NCBI GenBank assembly: GCA_004552485.1
Contig: SFOH01000027.1
Span: 1-26,173 of the forward strand
Direction: 5' to 3'
DNA length: 26,173 bases
DNA from: Bacteroidales bacterium
GTDB lineage: Bacteria > Bacteroidota > Bacteroidia > Bacteroidales > Muribaculaceae
The translations under genes and the position numbers were made by a program. Every line of letters begins with the position of its first letter. Within the stretch, counting starts at the first letter, position 1. Under the pieces are notes generated by a model, which saw nothing but the letters and a program-made list of their open reading frames with translations, searched no databases and was not told the origin of the DNA. Shown here in pieces: positions 8,362-15,406 of this stretch.

Positions 8362-8913
8362 ATGAGAATTATACGCGGAAAATACGGACGCCGGCGCTTT
8401 GACGTCCCCACAAACATAACGGCGCGGCCCACCACCGACTTCGCCCGCGAGAACATCTTCAACGTTCTCGAGAACCTCGTCGACTTCGAGGGCAAGACGG
8501 CTCTCGACCTCTTCGCCGGCACCGGCGCCGTCTCCTTCGAATTCCTCAGCCGCGGCTGCGCCTCGGTCACCGCCGTCGAGAAGGCTTCAACGCAGTACAA
8601 CTTCATACGCTCCGTGGCTCAGAAGCTTGGCGACAGCAACTTACGCCTCATCCGCGGCGACGTGCTCCGCTTCATCGCCTCGGCCTCGACGCCCTACGAC
8701 ATCATCTTCGCCGACCCCCCCTACGACATGCAGGGCTTCGGCGAGATTCCCGCGAAGGTGCTCGACTCGAAGCTCGTCAAGCCCGGCACAATCTTCGTCA
8801 TGGAGCACTCCGCCCGCTATGACTTCTCCGCGCTGCCCCATTTCAACGAGCACCGCGCCTACGGCTCCGTCAACTTCTCAATATTCATCATACCCCGCCA
8901 AGACGAACAATAA
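8362..8913 (+). CDS. rsmD: 16S rRNA (guanine-N2)-methyltransferase RsmD
   Basis: This 183-residue SAM-dependent methyltransferase should modify G966 (E. coli numbering) of 16S rRNA in the 30S subunit. It starts with the family hallmark MRIIRGKYGRRRF, followed by RPTTDFAREN (residues 22-31). Motif I is DLFAGTG (49-55), the acidic end of beta-2 is AVEKA, and the catalytic motif is DPPY (118-121). Length and motif spacing are normal for RsmD. It follows the DUF3822 gene by 2 bases and is followed after 13 bases by a lipoprotein gene, so it is embedded in the topA run. This linkage with DUF3822 supports a Bacteroidota origin. Confidence 0.96.
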   Translation: MRIIRGKYGRRRFDVPTNITARPTTDFARENIFNVLENLVDFEGKTALDLFAGTGAVSFEFLSRGCASVTAVEKASTQYNFIRSVAQKLGDSNLRLIRGDVLRFIASASTPYDIIFADPPYDMQGFGEIPAKVLDSKLVKPGTIFVMEHSARYDFSALPHFNEHRAYGSVNFSIFIIPRQDEQ

Positions 8914-8926
8914 AACACTGCATACC

Positions 8927-9403
8927 ATGAAGATAGCTTTCAAGATACTCTCCGCCGCCGTGCTGGCAATGACGCTGGCCGCATGCTCGGGCGCCGCTGA
9001 CCCCGCCGCCACCGACGCCGACCTCACCGAGGCCGAGGCAACCGTGGCCCGCGGCGACTTCCAGCGCGCCCTCGAGATTGCCAACGACATGACTTCGTCG
9101 GCCGACACCGCCTCGTACAACGTCGGCCAGTACTTCCGCCTGGCCTGCGTCTACGCCGAAGTGGCCGACAACATCCCTGACAACGAGGCTGTTATGGCCT
9201 CCGCCGTCAACGCCCTCAACCACGCCCTGGCGCTGAATCCCGACTCGGTGGCCGTGCTCGTGAACGGCCTCGACGTCGACGCCACCGCCGCCCTCCACAC
9301 TCCCCTCCAGCTCATCGGCAACGCCAACTCCGACTCCATCCCCACCGACCACGACATTGACCCGGCCGACTCGCTCAGCCTCCACGTCCACGACCATGAA
9401 TGA
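8927..9403 (+). CDS. Small putative lipoprotein with TPR-like helices
   Basis: The frame is open further upstream, but the true start is the ATG at 8927, which opens a lipoprotein signal peptide: MKIAFK, a hydrophobic core and the lipobox LAAC with Cys20. That gives a 158-residue precursor. The mature part is Ala/Asp-rich and helical. It contains a TPR-like pair: EAEATVARGDFQRALEIAN (about 35-53) and AVNALNHALALNPDSVAVL (about 93-111). The last 20 residues are rich in Asp and His (DHDIDPADSLSLHVHDHE) and might bind metal weakly. The mature protein starts SGAADP with no acidic residue right after Cys, so it may stay on the periplasmic face. It begins 13 bases after rsmD and overlaps the next start by 8 bases. 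I do not recognise a named family. Confidence 0.8.
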   Translation: MKIAFKILSAAVLAMTLAACSGAADPAATDADLTEAEATVARGDFQRALEIANDMTSSADTASYNVGQYFRLACVYAEVADNIPDNEAVMASAVNALNHALALNPDSVAVLVNGLDVDATAALHTPLQLIGNANSDSIPTDHDIDPADSLSLHVHDHE

Positions 9404-9710
9404 CGCCAATCCCTTTGCAGCCTTAGAGAGTCTGCGCGATTCTCTGCCCGCCGGCGAGGACGCCCCCGCGGCCGCCCCGGAGAAGGCCCGCGAGTTTCGC
9501 GCCGCCGACTTCAAAATCTTCTATGAGCGCAAGGGCCGCGGCGGCAAGGAAGTGACCATCATCGAGTGTCCCGCGGCCATGACTGACGAACAGGTGGCCG
9601 CCCTGGCCAAACGCCTGCGCAACGCCTTAGGCACCGGCGGCTCGGTCCGCGGCTGCGAAATCCTGCTCCAGGGCGACCGACGCGCCGCCCTCCCCGCCCT
9701 TCTGAAATAA
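9396..9710 (+). CDS. SUI1/eIF1-fold translation factor (YciH-like)
   Basis: This 104-residue protein has a low-complexity Ala/Glu-rich N-terminus (1-35) and a C-terminal SUI1 domain. The domain is marked by ERKGRGGKEVTIIE (44-57) and LAKRLRNALGTGGSVRGCEI (70-89), followed by LLQGDRR. The Gly-rich loop and the 'K-LK..LGTGGS' pattern are diagnostic of eIF1/YciH proteins, which bind the 30S subunit and influence start-codon fidelity. The ATG at 9396 is chosen because an upstream in-frame Met (9357) would only add residues that overlap the lipoprotein gene. With this start the gene still overlaps the lipoprotein by 8 bases, suggesting translational coupling. The addA-like gene follows after 9 bases. 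Confidence 0.88.
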   Translation: MNDANPFAALESLRDSLPAGEDAPAAAPEKAREFRAADFKIFYERKGRGGKEVTIIECPAAMTDEQVAALAKRLRNALGTGGSVRGCEILLQGDRRAALPALLK

Positions 9711-9719
9711 ATCCGCCCA

Positions 9720-12700
9720 ATGCTGACCGTTTACAAGGCATCTGCCGGCTCCGGAAAAACCTACACGCTGACGAAGCTCTATCTGCGTGATCTGCTGGGC
9801 ATTAAGACGGGTTCGGGAAAATACCGCCTCGCCCGCGGCCGCAACCGCCAGCGCAACATCCTCGCCATCACCTTCACCAACAAGGCCACCGAGGAGATGA
9901 AGACGCGCATCATCCGCGAGCTCTCCGTTCTGGCCAACGACGTCAGCCGCTCAGACTATCTCAAGGACTTCACCACGGAGTTCGGCTGCACCCCCGAGCA
10001 GCTCGCCGAGGCCGCCTCGCGCGCCCTCTCCGACCTGCTTTTGGGCTATGCCGATTTCAACGTCTCCACCATCGACTCATTCTTCCAGACCGTGCTCCGC
10101 GCCATGGCCTACGAGCTCGACTATCCCGGCGACTATGAGCTCGTGCTCGATCCCGGCGCCGTCCTCGCCCAGGCCGCATCGCACATGCTCGACAAGGTGG
10201 ACGGCTACGCCGACCCCGAGCTGAAAAGCCCCGCCGCGCGCGTCATCCTCAACCACATGATGGACAAGCTCCGCGACGGCAAGTCGTTCAACGTGATGAA
10301 CCGCAAGGGCAACGTCTTCCGCCAGCTCGTCCGCGACGCCGGCACCATCTTCAACGAGAAATTCCAGCAGATTGCGCGCCCGATGATGAAGTGGCTCGAG
10401 AAGGAGGACGCCGTCGAGGAGTTCGACCGCTCGGTCAAAGCGCGTCAGGCCGCCATCCGCGAGGAAATAGCCGCGGCCGCCGGCGTCTATGCCGACATCT
10501 TCGACAGCCACGGCGCCGACCCGGTCAAGAACTCTAACCGCGCCCTGAAAGGCACCATCGAGAAAGCCCTCGCCGGCGAACCCGCCGCGCCCTCCTCGCT
10601 GGGCGGCACGCTCAACAAGAACATCCTGGAGGCCGACTTCCCCAAGGAGAGTCTGTTCAGCCCGGCCACCTTCGCGCGCCGCGCCCTCCCCGGCCTCTCC
10701 GACGCCGAATTTGCCCGCGCCATGGAGGCCGTCCACGCCATCATCGACCTCAGCTCGGAGTTCCACGACCTCGGCCTCATCCGACGCGGAATACCCACCT
10801 ACCGCTTCATGAAGCTGCTGATCAGCAACATAGAGGAGGTAGAGACCGGCAACAACATCATCGTCCTCTCCGACACCAACCGCCTGCTGGAGACGGTCAT
10901 GGACCGAGGCAACGTGCCTTTCGTCTACGAAAAGCTGGGCACACGCCTCAAGCATTTCCTCATCGACGAGTTCCAGGACACCTCGCAGATGCAGTGGCGC
11001 AACCTCTATCCGCTCGTCGAGAACGGCCTGGCCGAGGGCAACGACAGCCTCATCATCGGCGACGAGAAGCAGTCGATCTACCGCTTCCGCAACTCCGACT
11101 CCACGCTGCTGTCCGAAACCGTCCCGGCGCAGTTCCCCGACAAGGTGCGCCTCCGCGGCGACGCCCCGGGCGAGAACACCAACTGGCGCAGCTCGGAGAT
11201 GGTCGTCACCTTCAACAACGACATCTTCGCCGCACTCGCCGGAGACCTGGGCATCGCCTCCTACGGCAATGTGCGCCAGGCCATCGCCCCAAAACACCGC
11301 GGCGAGCCGGGCTACGTGCGTTTCTTCCCCACCCCCGCCACGCGCGAGAATCCCGCCACTGAAGAAGGCGCCTCCGCCGACGGCGAGCCCCTCAGCGCCG
11401 TGGAGCGCGACGAGGCTCAGATTCAGAGCATCGTCGAGCAAATCAAGCGCCAGCACGACGCCGGATACCGCTGGCGCGACATCGCCGTCCTCTCCGCCAC
11501 CAAGAAAGGCCTCAAGCGCGTGGCCGAGAAGCTGTTGGCCGAGAAGATTCCCGTGGCGACATCCGAGGGCCTGCTCGTCTCGCGCAACATCGCCGTGCAG
11601 ACCGTTCTCTCCACCCTGCGCCTCCTGGCCCGCGTGCGCGGCGCAACGCCCATCGAGCTGAAAAAGGTGGACCGCACCACCTTCACCTCGCGCTTCCAGA
11701 ACGTCTACGCCGAGCTGGTCACCGCCGGCAGCACTCCCGACCGCGCCGCCGTCGACGCCATCAACCAAATATTAGATGAATACACGCGCCTGCGCGCGCA
11801 GGCGCGAAGCGGCGCTTCCCCCGAGCCGGAAGAGCCGACCGTCCCCGGACCCATCGCCGACCTCGTCGACGAGCGGCCGTCGACGCTCACCTCGCTGGTC
11901 GAGCTGGTCATCATGCACCGCCTCAACGAGGAGCAGCGCGCCTCGAGCATGGCCTACCTCGCCGCCTTCCACGACGCCGTCCTCCAGTTCTCGACGACCC
12001 TGGGCAACAACCTCGTCGATTTCCTGCGCTGGTGGCCCTCCGTGGCCTCACGCCTCAGCATCTCCACGCCCGAAGACACCGACGCCGTGCGCTTCTCCAC
12101 CATCCACAAGGCCAAGGGTCTGCAGTACCCCTGCGTCCACATCTACAACGGCGACTACCCCCTCGAGGGCAACCGCCGCGAGGCCGAGAAAGTGTGGAAA
12201 AGCACTGAGAATCTGAACCTTAAGAAAGCGCCGGACTATGTGCTGGTCAATCTCACCGCCGAGGCTCAGCTGCCCCGCTCGGCCTTCCGCCACGAGGCCG
12301 AACAGGCCGCGCTGGCACGCGTCACCGACGGCCTCAACCGCGTCTACGTGGCCTACACCCGCGCCGAGCGTGAGCTGTGCGTCTACTATGAGCCGGACAA
12401 GAACTTCGGCGAGGAGCTGGTGAAGATTCTCGGGCAGATGCCCGGCTTCAACAAGGATGACAAGTCGTTCGTGGCCGGCGCGCCCACCGTGCCGCTGCCC
12501 GTCAGCGACGAGGAGCGCCGGCGCCAACAGCTTGAGCAGCAGGCTGTTTTCCATCTGACCGGCTACCCGGTCACCGACCCCGAATCGGTGCGCGTCTTCA
12601 CCCGCGTCGACTCCGAGGCCGACGCCGACGTCAACGGCCTCGACGACCGCCCCATGTCCGAAGCTGCCGTCCGCGGCACGGCCATGCACTTCGCCATGAG

Positions 12701-13154
12701 CTGCCTCAACGCCCGCCCCGGCGCCGACCTCGCCGCTCAGATGGAGGCTGCCATACGCCGCGCACGCCGCCGCGGCCTCACCGACGATGCCGCCGACTCT
12801 CTGCGCGCCCTACTCTCGGACCCCGTCCTCGCCCCGGCCCTCCGACGCTGGTACATCGAATCGCTGCGCGCCGTCACCGAGGTGCCCATTCTCTCGCCGC
12901 ACACCGGCGACGACTGCGACGCCGACCTCCTCATCACCGACGACCGCGGCGTCCTGCGCCCCGACCTCATCGTATGGCACACGGAGGACGACATCGAAAT
13001 CGTCGACTTCAAATTCACCGGCGCCGTCCGTGCCGAGCACGTCGAGCAGGTGCGCGACTATGCCAACCACCTGCAGCACGTCTTCCCCGGAGCACACATC
13101 GCCGCAACGCTCATGTACGCCGACCTGCGCAAAATCGTCAGCGTCATTCCCTGA
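9720..13154 (+). CDS. addA: AddA/RecB-like helicase-nuclease (UvrD superfamily + PD-(D/E)XK)
   Basis: This 1144-residue SF1A helicase-nuclease should process double-strand DNA ends for recombination. Helicase motifs in order: Walker A ASAGSGKT (7-14), motif Ia TFTNKATEEM (51-60), Walker B DEFQD (416-420), motif III/Q-type GDEKQSIYRFR (447-457), motif V-like STIHKAKGLQYP (about 793-804), and motif VI VAYTRAERE (about 877-885). The C-terminal nuclease has GTAMH (986-990), the metal-binding Asp1082 in RPDLIVW, and Asp1096-Phe-Lys1098 in IVDFKF, matching the RecB/AddA nuclease core. All key residues appear intact. It is last in the topA run, 9 bases after the SUI1 gene. The usual partner, AddB, is not next to it in this window. 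An alternative is a standalone UvrD-nuclease fusion, but the domain order fits AddA. Confidence 0.9.
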   Translation: MLTVYKASAGSGKTYTLTKLYLRDLLGIKTGSGKYRLARGRNRQRNILAITFTNKATEEMKTRIIRELSVLANDVSRSDYLKDFTTEFGCTPEQLAEAASRALSDLLLGYADFNVSTIDSFFQTVLRAMAYELDYPGDYELVLDPGAVLAQAASHMLDKVDGYADPELKSPAARVILNHMMDKLRDGKSFNVMNRKGNVFRQLVRDAGTIFNEKFQQIARPMMKWLEKEDAVEEFDRSVKARQAAIREEIAAAAGVYADIFDSHGADPVKNSNRALKGTIEKALAGEPAAPSSLGGTLNKNILEADFPKESLFSPATFARRALPGLSDAEFARAMEAVHAIIDLSSEFHDLGLIRRGIPTYRFMKLLISNIEEVETGNNIIVLSDTNRLLETVMDRGNVPFVYEKLGTRLKHFLIDEFQDTSQMQWRNLYPLVENGLAEGNDSLIIGDEKQSIYRFRNSDSTLLSETVPAQFPDKVRLRGDAPGENTNWRSSEMVVTFNNDIFAALAGDLGIASYGNVRQAIAPKHRGEPGYVRFFPTPATRENPATEEGASADGEPLSAVERDEAQIQSIVEQIKRQHDAGYRWRDIAVLSATKKGLKRVAEKLLAEKIPVATSEGLLVSRNIAVQTVLSTLRLLARVRGATPIELKKVDRTTFTSRFQNVYAELVTAGSTPDRAAVDAINQILDEYTRLRAQARSGASPEPEEPTVPGPIADLVDERPSTLTSLVELVIMHRLNEEQRASSMAYLAAFHDAVLQFSTTLGNNLVDFLRWWPSVASRLSISTPEDTDAVRFSTIHKAKGLQYPCVHIYNGDYPLEGNRREAEKVWKSTENLNLKKAPDYVLVNLTAEAQLPRSAFRHEAEQAALARVTDGLNRVYVAYTRAERELCVYYEPDKNFGEELVKILGQMPGFNKDDKSFVAGAPTVPLPVSDEERRRQQLEQQAVFHLTGYPVTDPESVRVFTRVDSEADADVNGLDDRPMSEAAVRGTAMHFAMSCLNARPGADLAAQMEAAIRRARRRGLTDDAADSLRALLSDPVLAPALRRWYIESLRAVTEVPILSPHTGDDCDADLLITDDRGVLRPDLIVWHTEDDIEIVDFKFTGAVRAEHVEQVRDYANHLQHVFPGAHIAATLMYADLRKIVSVIP

Positions 13155-13158
13155 CGCT

Positions 13159-13190
13159 CTTGCACCGTTGAAACTTTTATATTATCTTTG
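13159..13190 (+). promoter_or_regulatory. Bacteroidota-type promoter for the DUF4465 gene
   Basis: CTTG at 13159-13162 and TATCTTTG at 13183-13190 are separated by exactly 20 bases. This matches the Bacteroidota sigma pattern TTTG-N19-21-TAnnTTTG. It starts 4 bases after the addA stop, and the downstream start codon is 33 bases away, giving a short leader. Confidence 0.85.
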
Positions 13191-13222
13191 CGACATCAAC
13201 CAATCAAACCCCAAACAAAACG

Positions 13223-13984
13223 ATGAAATACAGCAAATACCTCGCTCTGCTGGCCGCCGTAACGGCGCTCACCGCCTGCAGCACCGACTCGGACGGCGAC
13301 CAGGAGCTGTCCTACACCTACACCTTCGAAACCTCCGGCGAAGACTTCGACGCCAACGGCCGATGGAAGAATACCACCAACCTCGACGCACAGAACCTGA
13401 GCATGTCGCCCGGCCTGAACATCTCCCACAAAGTCACACAAAACGCTGACGGTCAGCTCGAATGGGACGGCTTCGTTCCCGCTGCCGGCACAGAGACCGG
13501 CGACTTCGCCGGCGACTGGGCCAACCACCTGTGGAGCAGCGCCTCCGGTAACGGCGTGGGCGGTTCTGCCGACTTCCTGCTCGCCAAGTGGAACTACATG
13601 GAGTCCGTCACCTCCATGCCCGAGACACCCTCGCTGGCCCTCGGCAACGCCGCATCCGGCCGCGTGACGGCCTTCTTCATCAACAACACCAACTACGTCT
13701 ACCACGTCGTCTCCGCTCCGGAGTTCGCCCTCACCGATGCCGACTATCTGCGCGTAATCATGCACGCCGTCGACAACGCCGGCCGTCCTCTGAGCGTCAC
13801 CCAGACCATCGACCTGGTGAAAGACGGCAAGGTCACAAAAGACTGGACCTCAGTGACATGCTCCATCCCGATGGGCGGCGGCTGCTACTTCCAGATGGAG
13901 GCCTCGCGTCCGTTCGGCACCGGCGTGGGCCAGTTCCCGCCCTACTTCTGCATCGACAACTACGCGGTCTTCTATAAATACTAA
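13223..13984 (+). CDS. DUF4465 family lipoprotein
   Basis: This 253-residue precursor has a lipoprotein signal (MKYSKYLALLAAVTALTAC, Cys19) followed by STDSDGD. The mature part resembles Bacteroidales DUF4465 proteins, beta-sandwich extracytoplasmic proteins of unknown function. Recognisable pieces are an N-terminal FETSGEDFDANGRW, the segment WDGFVPA, an ANHLWSSASGNGVGGSADF region, VTAFFINNTNYVYHVV, YLRVIMHAVDNAGRPL and the C-terminal PPYFCIDNYAVF. Both Cys residues in the mature C-terminal part (in VTCSIP and GGGCYF) lie close together. It has its own promoter and a terminator just after it, so it is a single-gene unit. The abundance of aromatic residues and the beta-rich pattern are compatible with ligand or glycan binding, but no substrate is known. 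Confidence 0.78.
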   Translation: MKYSKYLALLAAVTALTACSTDSDGDQELSYTYTFETSGEDFDANGRWKNTTNLDAQNLSMSPGLNISHKVTQNADGQLEWDGFVPAAGTETGDFAGDWANHLWSSASGNGVGGSADFLLAKWNYMESVTSMPETPSLALGNAASGRVTAFFINNTNYVYHVVSAPEFALTDADYLRVIMHAVDNAGRPLSVTQTIDLVKDGKVTKDWTSVTCSIPMGGGCYFQMEASRPFGTGVGQFPPYFCIDNYAVFYKY

Positions 13985-14054
13985 GCCGCCACGCTCCGCC
14001 GCACAGGTCCGGCCACCGCGCGCCGCCCGAGCCCGCCGCGCGGACCATCACATA

Positions 14055-14115
14055 CCTCCGGAAGCCTCCCGCCGGGCGACAGCCCCGCCGCGAGCGGCTT
14101 CCGGAGGCGCTTTTT
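14055..14115 (+). terminator. Rho-independent terminator after the DUF4465 gene
   Basis: CCTCCGGAAGCC (14055-14066) pairs perfectly with GGCTTCCGGAGG (14096-14107), a 12-bp stem. The 29-base loop is itself GC-rich and able to fold. The stem is followed by CGC and a T5 run (14111-14115). Placement 71 bases after the stop suits transcription termination. Confidence 0.82.
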
Positions 14116-14140
14116 GAGAGCCACGGAGGCTGTTTTCGGC

Positions 14141-14175
14141 GTTAAGTTTTGTTAATCTTTGCTAAGCAACGCTAA
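14141..14175. repeat. Four GYTAA boxes at exact 10-base spacing
   Basis: GTTAA at 14141, GTTAA at 14151, GCTAA at 14161 and GCTAA at 14171 start exactly 10 bases apart. They lie in an AT-rich patch between the DUF4465 terminator and the yceD promoter, with the last box about 58 bases upstream of the -33 element. The third box is part of the palindrome TTGCTAAGCAA. Helical phasing suggests a protein-binding array, but no regulator is identified. Confidence 0.5.
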
Positions 14176-14232
14176 CTCCAACGCTTCTAATCCCCAACAC
14201 CGACGCTCCCGGCCAAAAAAATTCAGTGAAAA

Positions 14233-14264
14233 CTTGGCAGTTACGCGGAAAAATCATAACTTTG
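14233..14264 (+). promoter_or_regulatory. Bacteroidota-type promoter for yceD-rpmF-fabH
   Basis: CTTG at 14233-14236, a 20-base spacer, and TAACTTTG at 14257-14264 form a near-consensus promoter. The leader to the yceD start at 14341 is about 70 bases. Confidence 0.85.
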
Positions 14265-14290
14265 CAAAGTTTTTCCACCAGCACGCCGTG

Positions 14291-14308
14291 GGCGGGGGAT
14301 TCCCCGCC
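14291..14308 (+). promoter_or_regulatory. GC hairpin in the yceD-rpmF leader
   Basis: GGCGGGG (14291-14297) pairs perfectly with CCCCGCC (14302-14308) around a GATT loop. The stem may extend outward through CCACC (14275-14279) and GGTGG (14309-14313) with an internal loop. It sits in the 5' leader of a ribosomal-protein operon, 32 bases before the start codon, with no T-tract after it. That fits a regulatory or stability element better than a terminator. Confidence 0.55.
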
Positions 14309-14340
14309 GGTGGCGTTATCCTGTTGAGACAACGTTTATT

Positions 14341-14955
14341 ATGGGTAAATTCTCCGAATTTCAGCTCCCCCTCAAGAGCCTGCCTCATGGTGTGCACTCT
14401 TTCACATACCACCTTGGCAAACAGTTCTTTGAGAACATGGAGAGCGCCGATGTGCGCGATGCCGATGTGAACGTGGACCTCACCGTTGACCATCACGGCG
14501 ACGTCTACGACCTCACCATGCACCTCACCGGTACGCTCACCGTGCTCTGCGACCGCTGTCTGGACGAGATGGACCTCCCGGTAGACACCGTCTACCACAT
14601 CATGGTCAAATACGGCGACGCCTACCGCGACAGCGCCGACGACATGCTGGAGATTCCCCAGAGCAGCGCCTCGCTCAACATCGCATACATGCTCTACGAC
14701 ACGGCCTCACTGGCCATCCCCATCAAGCATGTGCACCCGCTCGGCAAATGCAACCGTCAGATGACCGCCGCTCTCCGACGCCACAGCGCCCACGTGGCCT
14801 CCGACGCCGAAGAGGCCGAGCTCGAAAACCGCCTCGTCGACGAGATGGACTCCATCGAAGCCGACGCCGACAACGACGCCCCCGCCGACGCTCCGGCAGA
14901 CCCCCGCTGGGACGCTCTCCGCGCCCTCGCATCCGACGACTCGGAACAAGACTGA
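14341..14955 (+). CDS. yceD: DUF177/YceD family protein
   Basis: This 204-residue cytoplasmic protein belongs to the DUF177/YceD family, which in most bacteria is encoded directly before rpmF and is linked to 23S rRNA or 50S accumulation. The hallmark is the CDRC motif (Cys70, Cys73) in the segment LTVLCDRCLDEMDLPVDT. It is followed by the acidic region and then by the SLNIAYMLYDTASLAIPIKHVHP stretch (quoted in part; residues about 103-125), matching the family's conserved C-terminal half. The last 60 residues are highly acidic and low in complexity (repeated Asp, Ala and Pro), probably disordered. The rpmF gene starts 106 bases downstream without an obvious promoter between, so the two are likely cotranscribed from the promoter at 14233-14264. 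Confidence 0.88.
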   Translation: MGKFSEFQLPLKSLPHGVHSFTYHLGKQFFENMESADVRDADVNVDLTVDHHGDVYDLTMHLTGTLTVLCDRCLDEMDLPVDTVYHIMVKYGDAYRDSADDMLEIPQSSASLNIAYMLYDTASLAIPIKHVHPLGKCNRQMTAALRRHSAHVASDAEEAELENRLVDEMDSIEADADNDAPADAPADPRWDALRALASDDSEQD

Positions 14956-15061
14956 GCCGCAACAGACAACGATGACCTATCACGGCATCACCACCCCGCC
15001 GCGATTATCACACATACTCTTTTTTGAACAACAAAAAAACAAAAAACAATAAAAAAGAACA

Positions 15062-15247
15062 ATGGCACATCCTAAACGCAAACAATCCAAGACTCGTACG
15101 GCCAAGCGTCGTACCCACGACAAGGCCGTAGAACCCACGCTGGCACTCTGCCCCAACTGCGGCGCCTGGCACATCTACCACACCGTATGCGGCGAGTGCG
15201 GTTACTACCGCGGCCGTCAGGCTATCGTCAAGGACGCCGCTCTCTGA
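15062..15247 (+). CDS. rpmF: 50S ribosomal protein L32
   Basis: This 61-residue protein has the standard L32 start MAHPKRKQSKTRTAKRRTHD and a zinc-ribbon with Cys30, Cys33, Cys43 and Cys46 (CPNC and CGEC), so it is the zinc-binding form. It is a structural part of the 50S subunit. The A-rich run just before the start (AATAAAAAAGAACA) keeps the initiation site unstructured, as is usual for Bacteroidota genes, which rarely use a strong Shine-Dalgarno sequence. It lies between yceD and fabH in a widely conserved order. Confidence 0.98.
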   Translation: MAHPKRKQSKTRTAKRRTHDKAVEPTLALCPNCGAWHIYHTVCGECGYYRGRQAIVKDAAL

Positions 15248-15406
15248 GCCGACGCCCCGCGCCCTGACCCCTCTTTCTCCTTTTTACAACCTCATTCCTG
15301 CGGGCCGTCGCATGGCATAACCGGCCGTGCCGACGCCCACCGAGGAGCCATAGCCGCAACACTGCGGCAGCTCCCGCAGCAACACCAGTATATCCCTGAC
15401 TGACAA

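Noticed and set aside
8627..8926. Extended N-terminus for the small lipoprotein gene
   Set aside because: The extension is antiparallel in character to a shadow of rsmD (Ser/Thr/Pro/Arg-rich), whereas the ATG at 8927 opens a clean lipoprotein signal peptide.
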